NCBI GenBank assembly: GCA_003313425.1
Contig: NHZP01000026.1
Coordinates: forward strand, 186,001 to 250,000
Direction: 5' to 3'
DNA from: Pseudopyrenochaeta lycopersici
Taxonomy: Eukaryota > Ascomycota > Dothideomycetes > Pleosporales > Pseudopyrenochaetaceae
Length of the DNA: 64,000 nucleotides
Numbering within the stretch: position 1 is the first letter of the stretch; each line of letters opens with the position of its first letter. The notes under the pieces are model-generated. The model made no database searches. It was given only the letters and a program-made list of their open reading frames with translations, and had not been told where the DNA came from. Below are positions 9,559-22,047 of this stretch, piece after piece. The translations under genes and the position numbers were made by a program.

Positions 9559-12467
9559 ATGGCGGAACTTGGTGCCATCGCGGCAATCGTTCAGCTCGTC
9601 GATGTAGCCCTGCGTGCCAGTCGTGAGGTTTGCGAATTCTTGGATGCGTACAAAGACGCCGGAACCGATGTTAAAGCTGTTTGTGACGGTAATTCCGGGC
9701 CTATGCACCTTGTTCAGAGTATACTGACAGTGCTAGCATTGCGTGATATTGAAGCGAATGTTCGCAACCTCTTCAAATTCATTGCAGAGTTTCAGAAGTC
9801 CAAATATGCGATCGACGAATTCGAGGTTCTCTCTGAGACCGTGACTGGGGCTCTGACAGGTTTTGATCACGACGTTCTTGCACTGAAGAGACTGCTTCCT
9901 CCAAAGCCCGTTGAAAAGCTGAAAGAGAAGCTTGACTGGGTACTACACAAGCGTAAAGCACAAGAACTAATAAGGAAATTGAATGAGCGAAGCGCTCGGC
10001 TCAGCATAGCCTTGGAACTTACTGGGCGGTAACTTATATCGACAACTTATATTTGATTAGAGGCACTGATTATACACAGACTTCATGGCCTTCGCATTCG
10101 TCAAGACACAGCCAAAATTATCGAAGAGCAAGCGGCATCAAGTGCTTTAGTCGCAGAGCGATTGATGGTTATTGATCAAAGCATCCAAAGACACGACCAG
10201 GCCAATGCACAGCTAGTTGATTTCGATCGTCAAATTGCTACAACTCTCGGTGCCACACGTGAAGCATGCTCTCGGAATCACGAGGCCATTGCTTCCGGTA
10301 TTTCTCAAGATTCCATGCTCGTCAAGAAACGACTCAGGCAACTACATGATCAAAATTCTACTATTCTGCGAACACTGCATCATTCAGGTAGCACTACTGA
10401 ATATATCCAATCACAAGCTGAAGATAATATACGGCAAACTCGCCAATCACTGGATGAACTCCAGGCTGATGTAAGGGAGATCAAAACAAGAACGAATTTT
10501 TCCGCATCAAGTTTAGACACAGTAACTAGAATACTCCGCGAGGAATTGCGGACAACACTAAAGCCAATTCTTGAGCAAGCTTTTACAGCTTCTGGCTCTA
10601 GGATAGAGTCAAGACTACAGCACATGGAGAATTTTACTCAAAGAATTACTGATGATCTCAGTCGCAACATCTATACACAACAGTCAACCTATCAACCTGA
10701 CATCGATGATAGGCAGAATGTACTTCAAAGACAACTAGAGAATGAGCACTACGACGACTTTTACCAATTTCACAAGTGTACAGACGTGGTTCTCCACGGA
10801 GAAAACAATTTACCTGAATCTCGTAAAGTTGTTTCGACTTATCATCGTGATTGGCACCTCCATTGGAAAATCGGCTCCATTTCCATCGGAATCTCATACA
10901 CATATTACCGCGTTGATGGTTCTCCAAAATCAAACGCCTCTGTAACAATACAAGTTTGTTTTCGGCCGAACCGTTCCTTACTCTCACTTCCTGCTCTTGC
11001 TTTGTTTTATAGCACAGCACCCACTCAGCAAGGGTACTACCAGCTCGCACCCATGATAACCACTATCCCAATTTTCTCGGCGGAACATCCTGTATATCAG
11101 GCTATATACACTGGAGACCTCAAGAATCTTCAAAGAATGCTGTCAACAGGAGAAGCTCACCTTCGAGGCTTAACAAAATCAGGGGATTCACTGTTGCATG
11201 TAAGTGATCTGGTCAACCTCCATCCCTTTACATCCCCCAATTCTTTTTATTATCCTATTCTTCTGAAGAAAAGGCAACGGAATTATCAATAGACGGCCAG
11301 AGAAGACTTGCTTTTGGGGTGAATACTCAGGAATTTAATTCCTTCAGTGCAAAGTAGCCTGCGCATGCATTCGCAAGGTTGTCTTGTATAAGAATCATGC
11401 AAAACCGATCCAGCGGCCAGTTTGCTGACAATATCACTTCTAGATTGCTGCCTTGTCCAAGGTACCACACATATGTACATTCCTTACTCAACAAGGCCTC
11501 TCTTGGGACGCCAGCAATGGATTGTGAGTGACACTAAAGAGGTACCATATTACATATCTTCAACTAACATTGGAAAAGCCATTTGTCTACTCCAAAACAC
11601 GCAGCACTGTATTACATCTTCGATTTGATTACACCCTCAAGCCGTGTACCAATCCTAGATACTATTAAAAGTCTTGGCTACGACCTGGATCAACTCTGTC
11701 GGGAGCTAGCAGATCGAGCTGGGATGAAGTTCTGCTACACTGACCGAAATTTGCATGCCAATTCAGATGTACGGCCTTTGATAGAGATCTGCAATTATTT
11801 GATTCAGAATACGCAGGAAGGTTGGCACCACTCTTGCACTAGCTCATTTGAATATTGGGCAACACCTTCCCCGACGGGACTATCGATCATCAAGACATTG
11901 CTGGATTCTGGTCTTGATCCTGAGGTTAGTATCTTACCATTTTATCTGATGCGATCAGATATTCATCGCCCTCTTCTGTACTGGGCATTGCTCGTCATGA
12001 GTAGGCAAAAGGCATTGATCAATGACCAGCGGACAAGTAGAGTTAGAAGTGAAGCGCAAGTGTCCCATCCAAGGATCGACGACTCTCGACTTGATAAAGA
12101 TGTAGAGATCTGGTGTGTTGTCAAAATGCTGATTAGTCACGGAGCAAACATTCATCATATGTTTCCCTCCGACTTCGATAAAAGTTCAACATGGCAAGAT
12201 CTGACAACATACTGGACCTTGGCTCTGGAATTTGACTATTTCCAAGAATGGGTTACGGCAATAGCCGAGAATGGTCTTGACCTTGATGAGTACTATTGGG
12301 AAGATATACAATGCCGCAAGCATGAAATTAGACTACGTGGCGCAACTCGTTCAGGAGTCGATGAAAGTTTATTAGAATTACCATCTATTGCAGGGCTTCG
12401 CTGCAGACCTTGTCGACGAAAGTACTGTTGGAAACATGACCGTGGGGTCTTCGATCGGCCACGATGA
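9559..12467 (+). CDS. Fungal STAND N-terminal domain protein with ankyrin-like region
   Basis: Proposed exons 9559-9688, 9731-10028, 10080-11199, 11444-11523 and 11579-12467 give 838 codons in frame. The N terminus (MAELGAIAAIVQLVDVALRA) and the following helices match the fungal N-terminal domain of STAND/NLR proteins, including a HGLRIRQDTAKI segment before a long coiled-coil-like region (about residues 150-330). A central beta-rich part (HLHWKIGSISIGISY) leads to an ankyrin-like hairpin, GDSLLH joined by splicing to IAALSKVP. No NACHT or NB-ARC P-loop is present. The C terminus is basic and Cys-rich (CRPCRRKYC). The first 42-nt intron is a multiple of three and may be retained. The last intron has a textbook CTAAC branch site. 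A role in non-self sensing or signalling is inferred. Confidence 0.7.
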
Positions 12468-12992
12468 AAGCAACGACTCTATTGGGAGGGGTAAAGTCTT
12501 TGCGAGCTTCGACTCTTCAACTCCACAACTGCTAAAACGCCTCGCCAGCCTCACAACTCGTCAACTCAAGAGCACTCAAAGCCTCTGTAAGCTTTGCCGT
12601 GTACTCTCAAATAGCCTTCATCTTGATCATCTTCGCCAAACCTCTCGGATTTTCCAAATACTTCGCGAGACTCGAATAAGGCACTAGCTCTGTCAAAATA
12701 TCCAGCTGCTTCTATTGATGGCCTCTATACTTTGAACACCACGAATTTGTTTGCATGGGGTAGACTATGAACTAGATTATGAAATTGCTTGCGTACCAAC
12801 TTTGGAAGGCCGAAACACTTCTATTTGATACTATGGTTGTACTATTTAGGCTTGGCAAGTTCTGTCGCCACGATATATTGGCCTGAGTCTTTCACATATA
12901 CCGAGATATCGATGTCGGACTGCATGTGCCAATGCTTAGAATGCTTTATGGAATATCAGGCGTCCCAAGGTACTCTTGGAAACGAACGAGGA
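12468..12992. other. Convergent region downstream of the STAND/ankyrin gene
   Basis: About 525 bp. An open frame shifted relative to the STAND/ankyrin gene continues from 12388 to 12687 (about 99 codons), so the true C terminus of that gene could be longer if another splice or a frameshift exists. Otherwise I see nothing coding. Confidence 0.35.
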
Positions 12993-14397
12993 CTAGCGAT
13001 GCGCAGGCCCAGCAACGCTCGTAGTGTCGACAGGCTCTACGTAAATATCTACATCCTTTGGGCGGTCCGTGTTTGTTACTGGCAAAGTCTGCTGCTCTTC
13101 GTCATCTGGCTGAGTCGCACCAGGATTTTGTGGCAAGGGCTCGAAATGCGCGTCGCTGACTCTCCTTTTGTCAATCCGCCGTCTCCAGGGTTTATATAAA
13201 AGTACACTAAGACCGCCAAACACGATGAATGCGCCGCATATAGCTCCACCTTCTTGATGTTAGTATGTAATACTGGGGAATCTGGCTGTAGGTTGACCTT
13301 ACCGACGATGTCCCACGCCTCGCCCAGACGCTCCACACCATCCCAGAACTTTCCATGTGGCTCCGCAACATTCAGTATCAGATTAAGGAACTGCACCGTT
13401 CCGATGATTGTGGCGACAATGACCGTGATAACTGTGAGCACGATGCTATAGTAGCAGATCGCAATCGGGTCTCTTGCCAATTGGGTACTGGTGTACAAGC
13501 TCATCATCAGCGCGCCGTCTGTCGTATCAAGCAAGCACATGCCCGCAGTGAATAATAGTGGGAAGATGAGTATCAACCATATCGATGTCCCTTTCGTAGC
13601 TTGAATAGACGAGATACCCAAAATGGCGATCTCAGACGATGTATCGAAGCCTAATCCGAAAAGTACGCCGAGGGGGTACATCTTCCACGGTCGATCGATC
13701 AATTTGAACAGTTTTTGCAGGATCGGAAATAAACATCCCCCACCTTGAATCCTGAATTGTTCGTGTTCAGAGCCCGGATCGCTGGCGATCATCTTCTTCA
13801 TTTGGACAATGAGTTTGTAGAGGATGTACATGTTCATGATCCCGAGAAGCAGGAGGAAGGCTGCAGATACAGAAGTACCGATAATGCCACCAACACGCTC
13901 GAAGTTGTCAAATTTTTCTGATACAGCGGCGGCCGTTCCAGCAACAACGAGAGACGTGACGATGACGATGGTTGAATGCCCGAGGGAGAAGAACATCCCA
14001 ACGGTCACGGGACGTTGACCTGCTGCAATCAGGCGGCGAGTCATCAGATCAATGGCTGATATGTGGTCTGCATCCAAGGCATGGCGGAGCCCTAAAGTGT
14101 AGGATAGAATTGCTGTCGAAATGAGAGGAGTGTGCCAGTGCTGCGCAATAATGTCAGCCTCTTTCGATTTACCCATCATTGATGTCAGATACACACCAAA
14201 ACGATGCCCACAGCCGCCCACACGAGTAGATTGACGACGATCAGCGTAGTAATGATCGCGATCGCTGCAAAAGGGAGTTTTCTGAGATATGGCACGCGCG
14301 CATGATACACTGTCGCTTTATTTGAGACATTACGAAGGAACGACGGTTTGTGTTCTGGATCTCTGGCTCCTATAGAGTGAGGTGGAGCGTTGGACAT
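12993..14397 (-). CDS. High-affinity nickel/cobalt transporter (NiCoT/NIC1 family)
   Basis: Exons 14197-14397, 13303-14140 and 12993-13249 give 431 aa. It is a polytopic plasma-membrane permease that imports Ni2+ (or Co2+), supplying urease. The family signature HALDADH falls at residues 87-93 just after the first splice (GIVL|HWHTPL), followed by GMFFSLGHSTIV, LGFDTSSEIAIL and LLDTTDGALM, the conserved metal-path motifs. About eight membrane segments are visible, with a hydrophilic loop containing a Gly-Gly-Gly turn. The last splice restores DIVGGAICGAF before a transmembrane segment and a basic, then acidic, cytoplasmic tail. Length is typical of fungal Nic1-like proteins. It lies head-to-tail with the downstream ketoacyl synthase gene, 325 bp apart. 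Confidence 0.93.
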
Positions 14398-14722
14398 AAT
14401 GCTACCGTATGCGCTTCAGACTGCGCGACAAAGAGAACGGCTGATATTAAGAGAGACGTGAAAGAAACGTGAAAGAAAGGCAAAAGTTAACGCAAATTTC
14501 CGAAAAGAGCATCGAGTCGCAACAAGAGCCTTGCTACTGAGCAAATATCACGGGATGTAATGGCGCGAAGTGGGGCAAACAGACGTTATCTCATAACTCT
14601 CGCGGGGTAGTTTAGCATTATAATTTGCTAATAATGACAGCAGCACCACTGCCAACAATGATGCCTTTGCAAATTTGATAGCAAAAACTGTTCGTCATGA
14701 TATATAAAGCTTTCTATGCCTC
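14398..14722. other. Intergenic region upstream of the nickel transporter
   Basis: About 325 bp holding the transporter promoter and the 3' end of the ketoacyl synthase gene. Nothing coding is seen. Confidence 0.4.
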
Positions 14723-16356
14723 CTACATTTTGCGAAAGCAAAGCGACGCGTTTGTACCACCAAAGCCAAAGCTGTTTGATAGTGCAACATGGATGTCTTT
14801 CTGCTGTGCGACATTGGGGACGTAATTGCAGTCAAAGTCTCCTGATGGATCACCTGGATTGCTGAGGTTTAGTGTGGGCGGAAGGGTGTTCTTCGGCTTG
14901 TTAGCATTGATTTTGAGAACTGTACTCAAGCCCACTCACATGATGTATGCCCAAAATGGTGAAGATTGCTTCGACACTTCCTGCAGCACCTAAAAGATGC
15001 CCGATGGCCCCTTTTGTACTGCTAACGTTGATCTCGAAGGCTTTTTCCTTGCCGTCTTCGCCGAGCAGAAGATCCTTGATAGCTCTGTTCTCTGCCGCAT
15101 CACCGAGTGGGGTGCTCGTTGCATGAGCATTGATGTAGTCGACCGCACTTGGATTCTGACCAGCGTGCCGAAGTGCACGCTTCATGGCGAGTCGAGGGCC
15201 TTGGCCATCTTCTCGGGGTGCTGTCATATGGTATGCGTCGCTGGAGAGACCGTAGCCAGCAACTTCAGCGTAGATGTTTGCTCCTCGAGCTTTCGCGTGC
15301 TCGAGTTCCTGCGCTTGTCAGACATTATCGTTGAGAAAACAAACTAGCCTTACGTACTTCTAGGACAACAACTCCGGCTCCCTCTCCGATAACGAAGCCA
15401 TCTCTATCCCTGTCAAAAGGTCGGCTTGCTTCAGCAGGTCGATCGTTCCACTGTGTTGCCAAACTTCTAGCTCTGGCGAAACCTGAGATGGCGAGAGGGT
15501 GGATGCACGATTCAGAACCTCCAGCAATCATGACATCTGCGTCACCAAATTGGATGAGTCGTGATGCGTCTCCAATACTGTGGGCCCCAGTCGTGCACGC
15601 CGTTGTCGCCGCATGGTTTGGTCCCTATTCCAATTAGCACCAGATTAGGCGGTAACAAAATGGTGGCAGAAGATACCTTGAAGCCGTAACGCATTGAGAT
15701 GTGACCTGCGGCTAGATTGATCAGCAGTCGGGGCACAAAAAGCGGCGACACCTTTCGGTAGCCCTGGGTGAAGTCAGTTTCTGGGCCTTTTGCAAGTCGG
15801 GATTACATGCGCCCTTGTCATATGCAACCGTAGTATCGTACACATCGTCAAGACTTCCAATACCGGACCCCATATAAACGCCCTGACATGGTGTAAGCGA
15901 AGCACCATTTACTTCCCGCGATTTGACATACTGTGGTCTCGAGATCTTCTTCTTTCTTCGGGCACCATCCGGCATCTTTCAGAGCTTCTTCAGATGCAAC
16001 CATAGCGTACTGAGCAAAGCGAGCCATCCGCCGCTCGTCCTAAATAACCATTAACAACTGTACTTTGACGCATTGTGCAGGTCTTACCGTCGGGCTCAAA
16101 TGCTCCTTCGAATTCCACATCCCATCTTCCTTACTCCCTACCGGCACCACAGCAGCGATTTGGCTTGGAAGCAGCCCAAATCCAGAGCTCCTGTCTTTGA
16201 TGGACACAATGCCGCATTGCCCGTCAATGAGCCGTTTCCATGTTCGGCGAACACCTGAAGGGCTTAGCATGAAAGGCCCAAGAAGTGGATTCAGGCTACG
16301 TTACCTATTCCTAAGGGCGTCACTAGCCCTAAACCTGTTACTACCACCCTTCGCAT
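14723..16356 (-). CDS. 3-oxoacyl-[acyl-carrier-protein] synthase (KAS II type, CEM1-like)
   Basis: Eight exons (16305-16356, 16088-16254, 15932-16039, 15811-15882, 15677-15763, 15358-15624, 14940-15308, 14723-14890) give 429 aa. It opens [18 protein letters not shown] as bacterial FabF does. The thiolase-fold catalytic triad is intact: Cys172 in [10 protein letters not shown], His313 in [11 protein letters not shown] and His355 in [12 protein letters not shown], spaced as in FabF. GFGGTNAS closes the fold. A single-domain KAS in a fungus normally acts in mitochondrial type II fatty-acid synthesis, which feeds lipoate formation and respiratory assembly (yeast Cem1). No clear targeting peptide precedes the start, so the import signal may be short or the start further upstream. 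Intron 4 (15764-15810) appears to be GC-AG. Confidence 0.93.
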
Positions 16357-17823
16357 TGCATTTTAGTGATGAAATGTGATGGCACATGGAATTATTTGAG
16401 GGAAGGTTCAATAGAGGCTCGTGCTACAAAAGCCACATGTGGCTCTCTAGCGTCGGTCTGTGCATATCCCCCTCCCCACCACCTTTGTCGAGACGTCTAA
16501 CAAGTCCCGCAAGAATCTCTCCTAATAAAGAGTATTCAATTTAACGTCGTCAAAGATTGTTCACTGATGAATGCACAGGGAAACTTCGATAAGTTGCCCG
16601 CCAGCGTAGGCAATCTTCGCCGAGCCATTGAATTTCATAGTGCTTGCCTCTATTTTCTGGAGTAGGCAAGCTTGAAGTTGTACAGAGTCGCGGATTGAGT
16701 GATGAATGGGTGGTAATTGAATTCTCTTTACAACGAGTGATGAACCTCAACAACAAATGCCACCTGTCGTGCCCAGAAGGCAATTTAAGTGGTCTTTGCA
16801 TCCTCGAAACAACCTGAAATCTAGATCATACCAGACCTGATGCGCACCCAATAGCATCTTTGCATAAAGGCCCGGGAAGAATAATGTGAGTGCCTCTCAC
16901 GTTTGAGCTTGGATTGTTCTGTGCTCAGATTCTGCTTCGGCTTGGTTGTCCGCAAACTTCAGGCTCTTCGGCACTGGATGAAGGCTTGCAGCCAACTATA
17001 TGGAGTACAAAGTCAATTCTCGCATCGCGTTGGATAGTCGATCATAATCACGACATATATTTAGCGTTCTTTCAGAATTTTGACTAATTTCTAAGTAACT
17101 TCGAGATGTCAAAAGCAAAGCTCTGCTAAACATAGCTGGAGAATTGTAGATCTTGACATAATCACGATTAGATGAGAGACTCCGCATTATGGGATAGCAT
17201 CTGAGAGTATTTCTAACGAGTTAAGTGTTTGGTAACGGAGGCAAATAGTGAGATTCTAGGAAACCTGTCTTTATGCTTCCGTTTGTAGAGGATTGATCAA
17301 TTGATGCCCGGAAAGCAACAAGATTCTCGAGCAGAGTTCTGCTTGGACTTCAATGGGGGGTTCAACCACTTGGCGTTCGATTACAACTACATTTGACCTA
17401 ATAAGCTATCCCTACCATATCTTCGTTGATTTTCAATTGATTGGAATATGTCTTGTCCTGCCTGGTCCGGGCCAAGGGCAAGGCCGGGATGTTTAGACAG
17501 GCGTCGTTCACGGCCTAGATAGGCACACAGCCACATGTCCATAGTAAGTATAGCCAGGCGACAAATATCAAGGGCGCTGAATGCTTACCGAACGGCAAGG
17601 CGTTCGAACTAGTGGTGTGGCCGGGGTTCCTGGGCAGAGTAGTGTGTGGGTCGGCGAGTCGGAAGAGCACGTCATCTTGCCAAGACTTCGAATCGTCTGT
17701 TAGCGGCTGTTTTGGTGAATCAACACCAAAAAAGATGACTCCCCGCAATGTGATAAAGAGACCCCACCAGCTGCAAAGTAGGCGTTACATTTGTTCACTC
17801 CCAATCACTTAACGTTCATCGCC
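16357..17823. promoter_or_regulatory. Divergent promoter region between KAS and MET2-type genes
   Basis: About 1.47 kb. Small frames at 16550-16801 and 16890-17087 have no recognisable content. The stretch just upstream of 17824 is probably the MET2 leader. I cannot identify specific regulatory sites. Confidence 0.4.
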
Positions 17824-19655
17824 ATGGCTACCCCGAACGCCAACGGCTCGGCAGCTGGTAGCACGTACAAATACAGTGAGTGTCCACTAGATTCATTCTT
17901 TGGCTCTCCATACAAGATTTGAGATTCGCACTTGAAACCAACACACATACCGTTACGAACATGTATGACACCAGTTGTCAAATCACTTCAGCAATTCTTC
18001 TATTTACCAATCCCTTTGAACGGTCCGAGGCGCCAGGCTGGATCAATTCCCGGACATAACCCTTCGGCTGGATAGTAACGGCTGACAGGCATGCAGAAAC
18101 AGTGACGTCGCAGCCAGAAAATCCATATGCCAAGCTTATTCCTGATCAAACATTTGCCATCATACCACAAGTCACCCTTGAATCCGGCGGGTTGTTACAC
18201 AACGTACCAGTGGCATATAAGACTTATGGAACACTAGCACCAGGTGGAGACAACGCTATGGTGATATGTCACGCGCTCACAGGGAGTGCTGATGTTGGTG
18301 ATTGGTGGGGACCGTTGCTGGGCGGGCCCGGGAAAGCTTTTGACGTATCGCGCTTCTTCGTGGTATGCATCAACAGTTTAGGCAGTCCATACGGAAGCGC
18401 AAGCCCGGTCACTGCAAGAGACGGTGATGCCTCGCTAGGATTGTACGGGCCAGAGTTTCCCCTCACGACAGTGAGAGATGATGTCAAGTGAGCTGAGCAA
18501 TCAGTCTGGGCGCACCTGGACAAAGCTGACGGGTATAGCATCTTCAAGCTCCTTCTGGATGATCTCGGCGTGAAGCAGATTGCGGCAGTCGTTGGAGGAT
18601 CTATGGGTGGCATGCTTGTCCTTGAGTTTGCATACTTTGGGAAAGATTATGTCAAGTCGATTATACCAATTGCTACGTCTGCGCGGTACAGCGCATGGGG
18701 AATCAGCTGGGGCGAAGCGCAACGACAGAGCATTTACAGTGATCCGAAGTACGACGATGGCTACTACACTTACGAGGATCCACCTTCGACTGGCCTCGGG
18801 GCTGCGCGTATGTCTGCCCTCTTGACGTACCGAAGTCGTGACTCCTTCGAATCGAGGTTTGGACGAAATACTCCTGACCTTTCCAAGAAGCAGAGCATCA
18901 ACACTGTTCCTCGTCCATCAACTCCATCGAACCCGTCACACGAGCATTGGGCAATACACAACCATGGGCACAAGAATGCAGGATCGCCGCGTCAAGTATC
19001 GAGAACAAATAGCAGCGCTGCATTGCCAACTTCAGCCGCAGCGCAAGCTGACCTCGAGTTCCATGATGCATCGAATCCCTCAACGCCTCCTCTCCAAGGA
19101 ACAAACTCATCGACACCCGCTGGCCAGGCTTCTCGATTAGGCAAATCCAATGCACCCCATTACTTTTCTGCACAGTCATACTTGCGGTATCAAGGAGAGA
19201 AGTTTATCAAGCGATTTGACGCCAATTGTTACATCGCAATCACAAGGAAGTTGGACACCCATGACATCTCTCGTTATCGCTATCCTGAAGGGACAGATCA
19301 GGACACCGTGGATCCTGTGTCCGCTCTTCACCATGCGCTTTCACTGATTGAGCAACCCACACTCGTCCTTGGTATACAATCTGATGGTCTATTTACGTTT
19401 GCTGAGCAAAAGGAACTTGCCGCACACATCCCGAACGCTACATTGAAGACCATCGATTCCCCTGATGGCCATGATGCCTTTCTCCTTGAATTTGAGCAAG
19501 TGAACAGGCATCTACTTGGATTCTTGAAGTCTGTCCTACCTGAAATTATGGACAGGACCCCCAACCCGGATACCGTTACTACTGAGTCTGGCATGACCGC
19601 CACCAAAACGAGTACATTTGGGGAAGCCGAGGTTGATGATATAACTGCATGGTGA
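17824..19655 (+). CDS. Homoserine O-acetyltransferase
   Basis: Exons 17824-17875, 18097-18487 and 18539-19655 give 519 aa; an alternative acceptor at 18102 would remove two residues. The enzyme transfers acetyl from acetyl-CoA to L-homoserine, committing it to methionine synthesis (yeast MET2). It has an alpha/beta-hydrolase fold. Conserved features include CHALTGSADV, INSLGSPYGSASP, the nucleophile elbow GGSMGGM (Ser about 169), the catalytic Asp in GIQSDGLFT and His in SPDGHDAF. A Ser/Pro/Asn-rich insertion of roughly 90 residues (about 18890-19140) separates the lid from the second half, as in fungal rather than bacterial enzymes. The short first exon (17 codons) is supported by in-frame splicing but not by a conserved motif. 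Confidence 0.93.
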
Positions 19656-20573
19656 GCTGAGGTGAGCATTTTTTTGAGCGTCGCGTATTACAATTTGAGA
19701 ACGACTTGCATTGGTCGGCGTCCAGTTTTCGGCATATGCTTGAAAGAAATCTGTACGATTATGATATGCTCTTAGACAGCAAGAGCTGAGGTTCAACCCC
19801 TCATCACGCATCGGATGAATAGACGAACAATATAACGAATGTAGACTACTGAGTCATGTCTTTCAACATCAAAAACCATTGCTGATGTTCCGCTTTTCCC
19901 ACGGAAGCGAGCGGATGCACTCACAGCCAACAGGATAGGCAAGTCTGACGCCTACATTGACATGCGAAACACCAAATCTAGATCCACGAACAGCTAGTGA
20001 GCGATATGCGATTGGTTTCGTAAACATTCCCTAGTCTCCTGTTGCAACCTACTGAGGTAAGGTCAGCATCGTGTATGTACCCCGCATTGTACCCTTTCTT
20101 CCCTAGTTCTCTTCACTAGCCTACTCCATTTGATGTATCCTCGGTCCTAGCGAGTGCGGGCACTTTCCGCCCTGCAATTACATCAAATTACGACTCGAGT
20201 ATCCGATAGAACTTCCGAGTTACGCTGCCGTCACGTCACAATGTGTTTCATTTCTTGAGACGACAGTACAATAGGCCTAGTATAATGGACTCCCTAGGCA
20301 CAGCCTTAAGACTAAATTAATGCACAAGACGATAGTGCTTATGGCATTCTGCACATTAGGTCTTGTATCGACTTCATGGATTGCCTGATCTGACTCTAAG
20401 ACACAGATCCGACCCCGCACATGCGGCACCGCAAGGCAAGATATTGGTATAAGTTAAGTGTATGTTTTCCACCTTATTTTTCATTGCCTAGCTCTACCGA
20501 ACATTGAGTCGGATTGTTTCCTGGCCTTCATCTACATACCCTACCATCGGCGTCCTACAATACATCGAATACT
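19656..20573. other. Intergenic region, MET2 to alcohol dehydrogenase
   Basis: About 920 bp between two genes in the same direction. No coding frame with support. A tRNA T-arm-like hairpin near 19790 was checked and dismissed. Confidence 0.45.
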
Positions 20574-21697
20574 ATGGATATCCCTGAGACCCAAAGAGCA
20601 GCGATCAAACAAGGCTCCGGTGAGAGCACTACTGTTCAAGTTCAGACTATTCCTGTACAACAACCAGGTCCAGATCAAATCCTTGTCAAGATAAATTACT
20701 CGGGCCTTTGCGCTTCTGACAAATCACTATTGCACGATGAGTGGGGATTCGGTATGCAACCGCAAACCAACGGTATTGCCGGCCATGAGGGTGCAGGTGT
20801 TGTTGTCGCTGTCGGTTCTAACGTACAAGACTTGTGGCAAGTCGGCAACAGGGCAGGAATCAAATGGATTGCGAGTGTGTGCCGGAGATGTGAATTTTGC
20901 ACGAATGGACAAGATGAATGCCATTGTCCGAAGCAATTAAACAGCGGATTTACGATTGCGGGAACATTCCAGGAATATGCTTTGACGGATGCGCACTATG
21001 CTACGAGGTTGCCAGACGGCGTCAAAGATGAAGAGGCAGGCCCAATCATGTGTGGTGGTGTCACAGCGTACGTGGCGTGCAAGAGAAGTAGAGTCAAGCC
21101 GGGGCAATGGCTTGTAATTCCTGGAGCTGGAGGAGGTGAGTAATCTTCACTGAGGAGGACGATGAACGGGGATGCTGAACTTATCTAGGTCTCGGACACT
21201 TTGGCGTTCAGTACGCGCGCTCTATGGGGATGCGCGTCATCGCCATTGACGGCGGCGACGCAAAGCGGGATCTTTGCCTCAAGCTTGGTGCGGAGAAATT
21301 CATCGACTTCACGACCACGAAGGACATTACGGCTGAGATTATGAAAATCACCACCTACGGCGCCCAAGGCGTCATCGTCTTCGCCGCCACGAGGGCAGGC
21401 TATGAGCAAGCACCGCATCTGCTTAGACCAAATGGAACGATGGTGTGTGTAGGACTGCCGAAAGACACAAGCATCATTGCTGGTGCAAACCCGATCATGA
21501 TGTGCATGAAGAAGTTGAACGTTGTGGGAAGTGTAGTTGGTACGTTGAAAGACGTCGAGGAAGCGCTAGATTTCACTGCGAGGGGGCTTGTGCATCCAAT
21601 TCTTACACATGGTGGGCTTGAGGATATTGATAGATTCTGTGCGGATCTGAATGCGGGGAAGCTCGCTGGGCGGGCTGTTATCAAAATCGCTGCGTAG
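20574..21697 (+). CDS. Zinc-dependent alcohol dehydrogenase (ADH1-like)
   Basis: Exons 20574-21135 and 21189-21697 give 356 aa, close to the yeast ADH length. It interconverts primary alcohols and aldehydes with NAD(H). Catalytic zinc ligands are Cys in GLCASDKS, His in GHEGAG and Cys in MCGGVTAY. The four structural-zinc cysteines lie in CRRCEFCTNGQDEC. The intron splits the NAD-binding loop, restoring GAGGGLGHFGVQYA, and the adenine-ribose acidic residue follows in AIDGGDAK. Helix and strand order match yeast Adh1 throughout (GIKWIASV, FIDFTTTKDI, VVGSVVGT). There is no mitochondrial presequence, so it is probably cytosolic. The ATG at 20574 is chosen because MDIPETQRAA aligns with the family start. 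Confidence 0.94.
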
Positions 21698-21803
21698 ACG
21701 TATATTTACAGATGAAGGTTTACAGAAGGGTAGAGCATGGCGGGTATATACAGGGAGATACCAGCAAACGCTTCGCTTCCATGACATATGGTTCCCTAGT
21801 GGT

Positions 21804-22047
21804 TCAAAATCGGCGGCTCTGCTCCACAACCCATCCCGCAACGCCCGGCTCGGGTCTTGCGAACGTGCTTGCAGAAAGCTTAAATCCCATATCATATGCA
21901 GCCTTTTGAACATGTCGGATCGCTTTCTGTTCTTCCTGAAACAAACTGCCGTTTTCGTTCTCGCGGTGCAGGTGCGATTGGAGCGCGTCAAGGTTTCCCT
22001 TGTTGAGAGACGAGGTTCCGAGAGGCGGATTGGAAGGGCGAGTCGTC
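21804..22047 (-). CDS. Terminal exon of a small conserved-looking gene, product unknown
   Basis: A minus-strand exon reads about 80 codons, TTRPSNPPLGTSSLNKGNLD through FARPEPGVAGWVVEQSRRF, ending in TGA at 21804. It looks coding: it is soluble and helix-rich, with a sensible amino-acid mix. It is preceded by a fungal intron end with branch site GCTAAC and acceptor AG at 22048-22049. The first exon is unresolved. An ATG at about 22209 begins a compatible stretch (MTPDCRTIQPKP), but I could not find a donor in the right phase. I do not recognise the family. It lies convergent to the alcohol dehydrogenase gene, about 105 bp from its stop. It could also be a degenerate gene. Confidence 0.45.

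Noticed and set aside
19785..19810. tRNA T-arm-like hairpin (tgagg-ttcaacc-cctca)
   Set aside because: No matching acceptor stem, D-arm or anticodon arm could be placed upstream.
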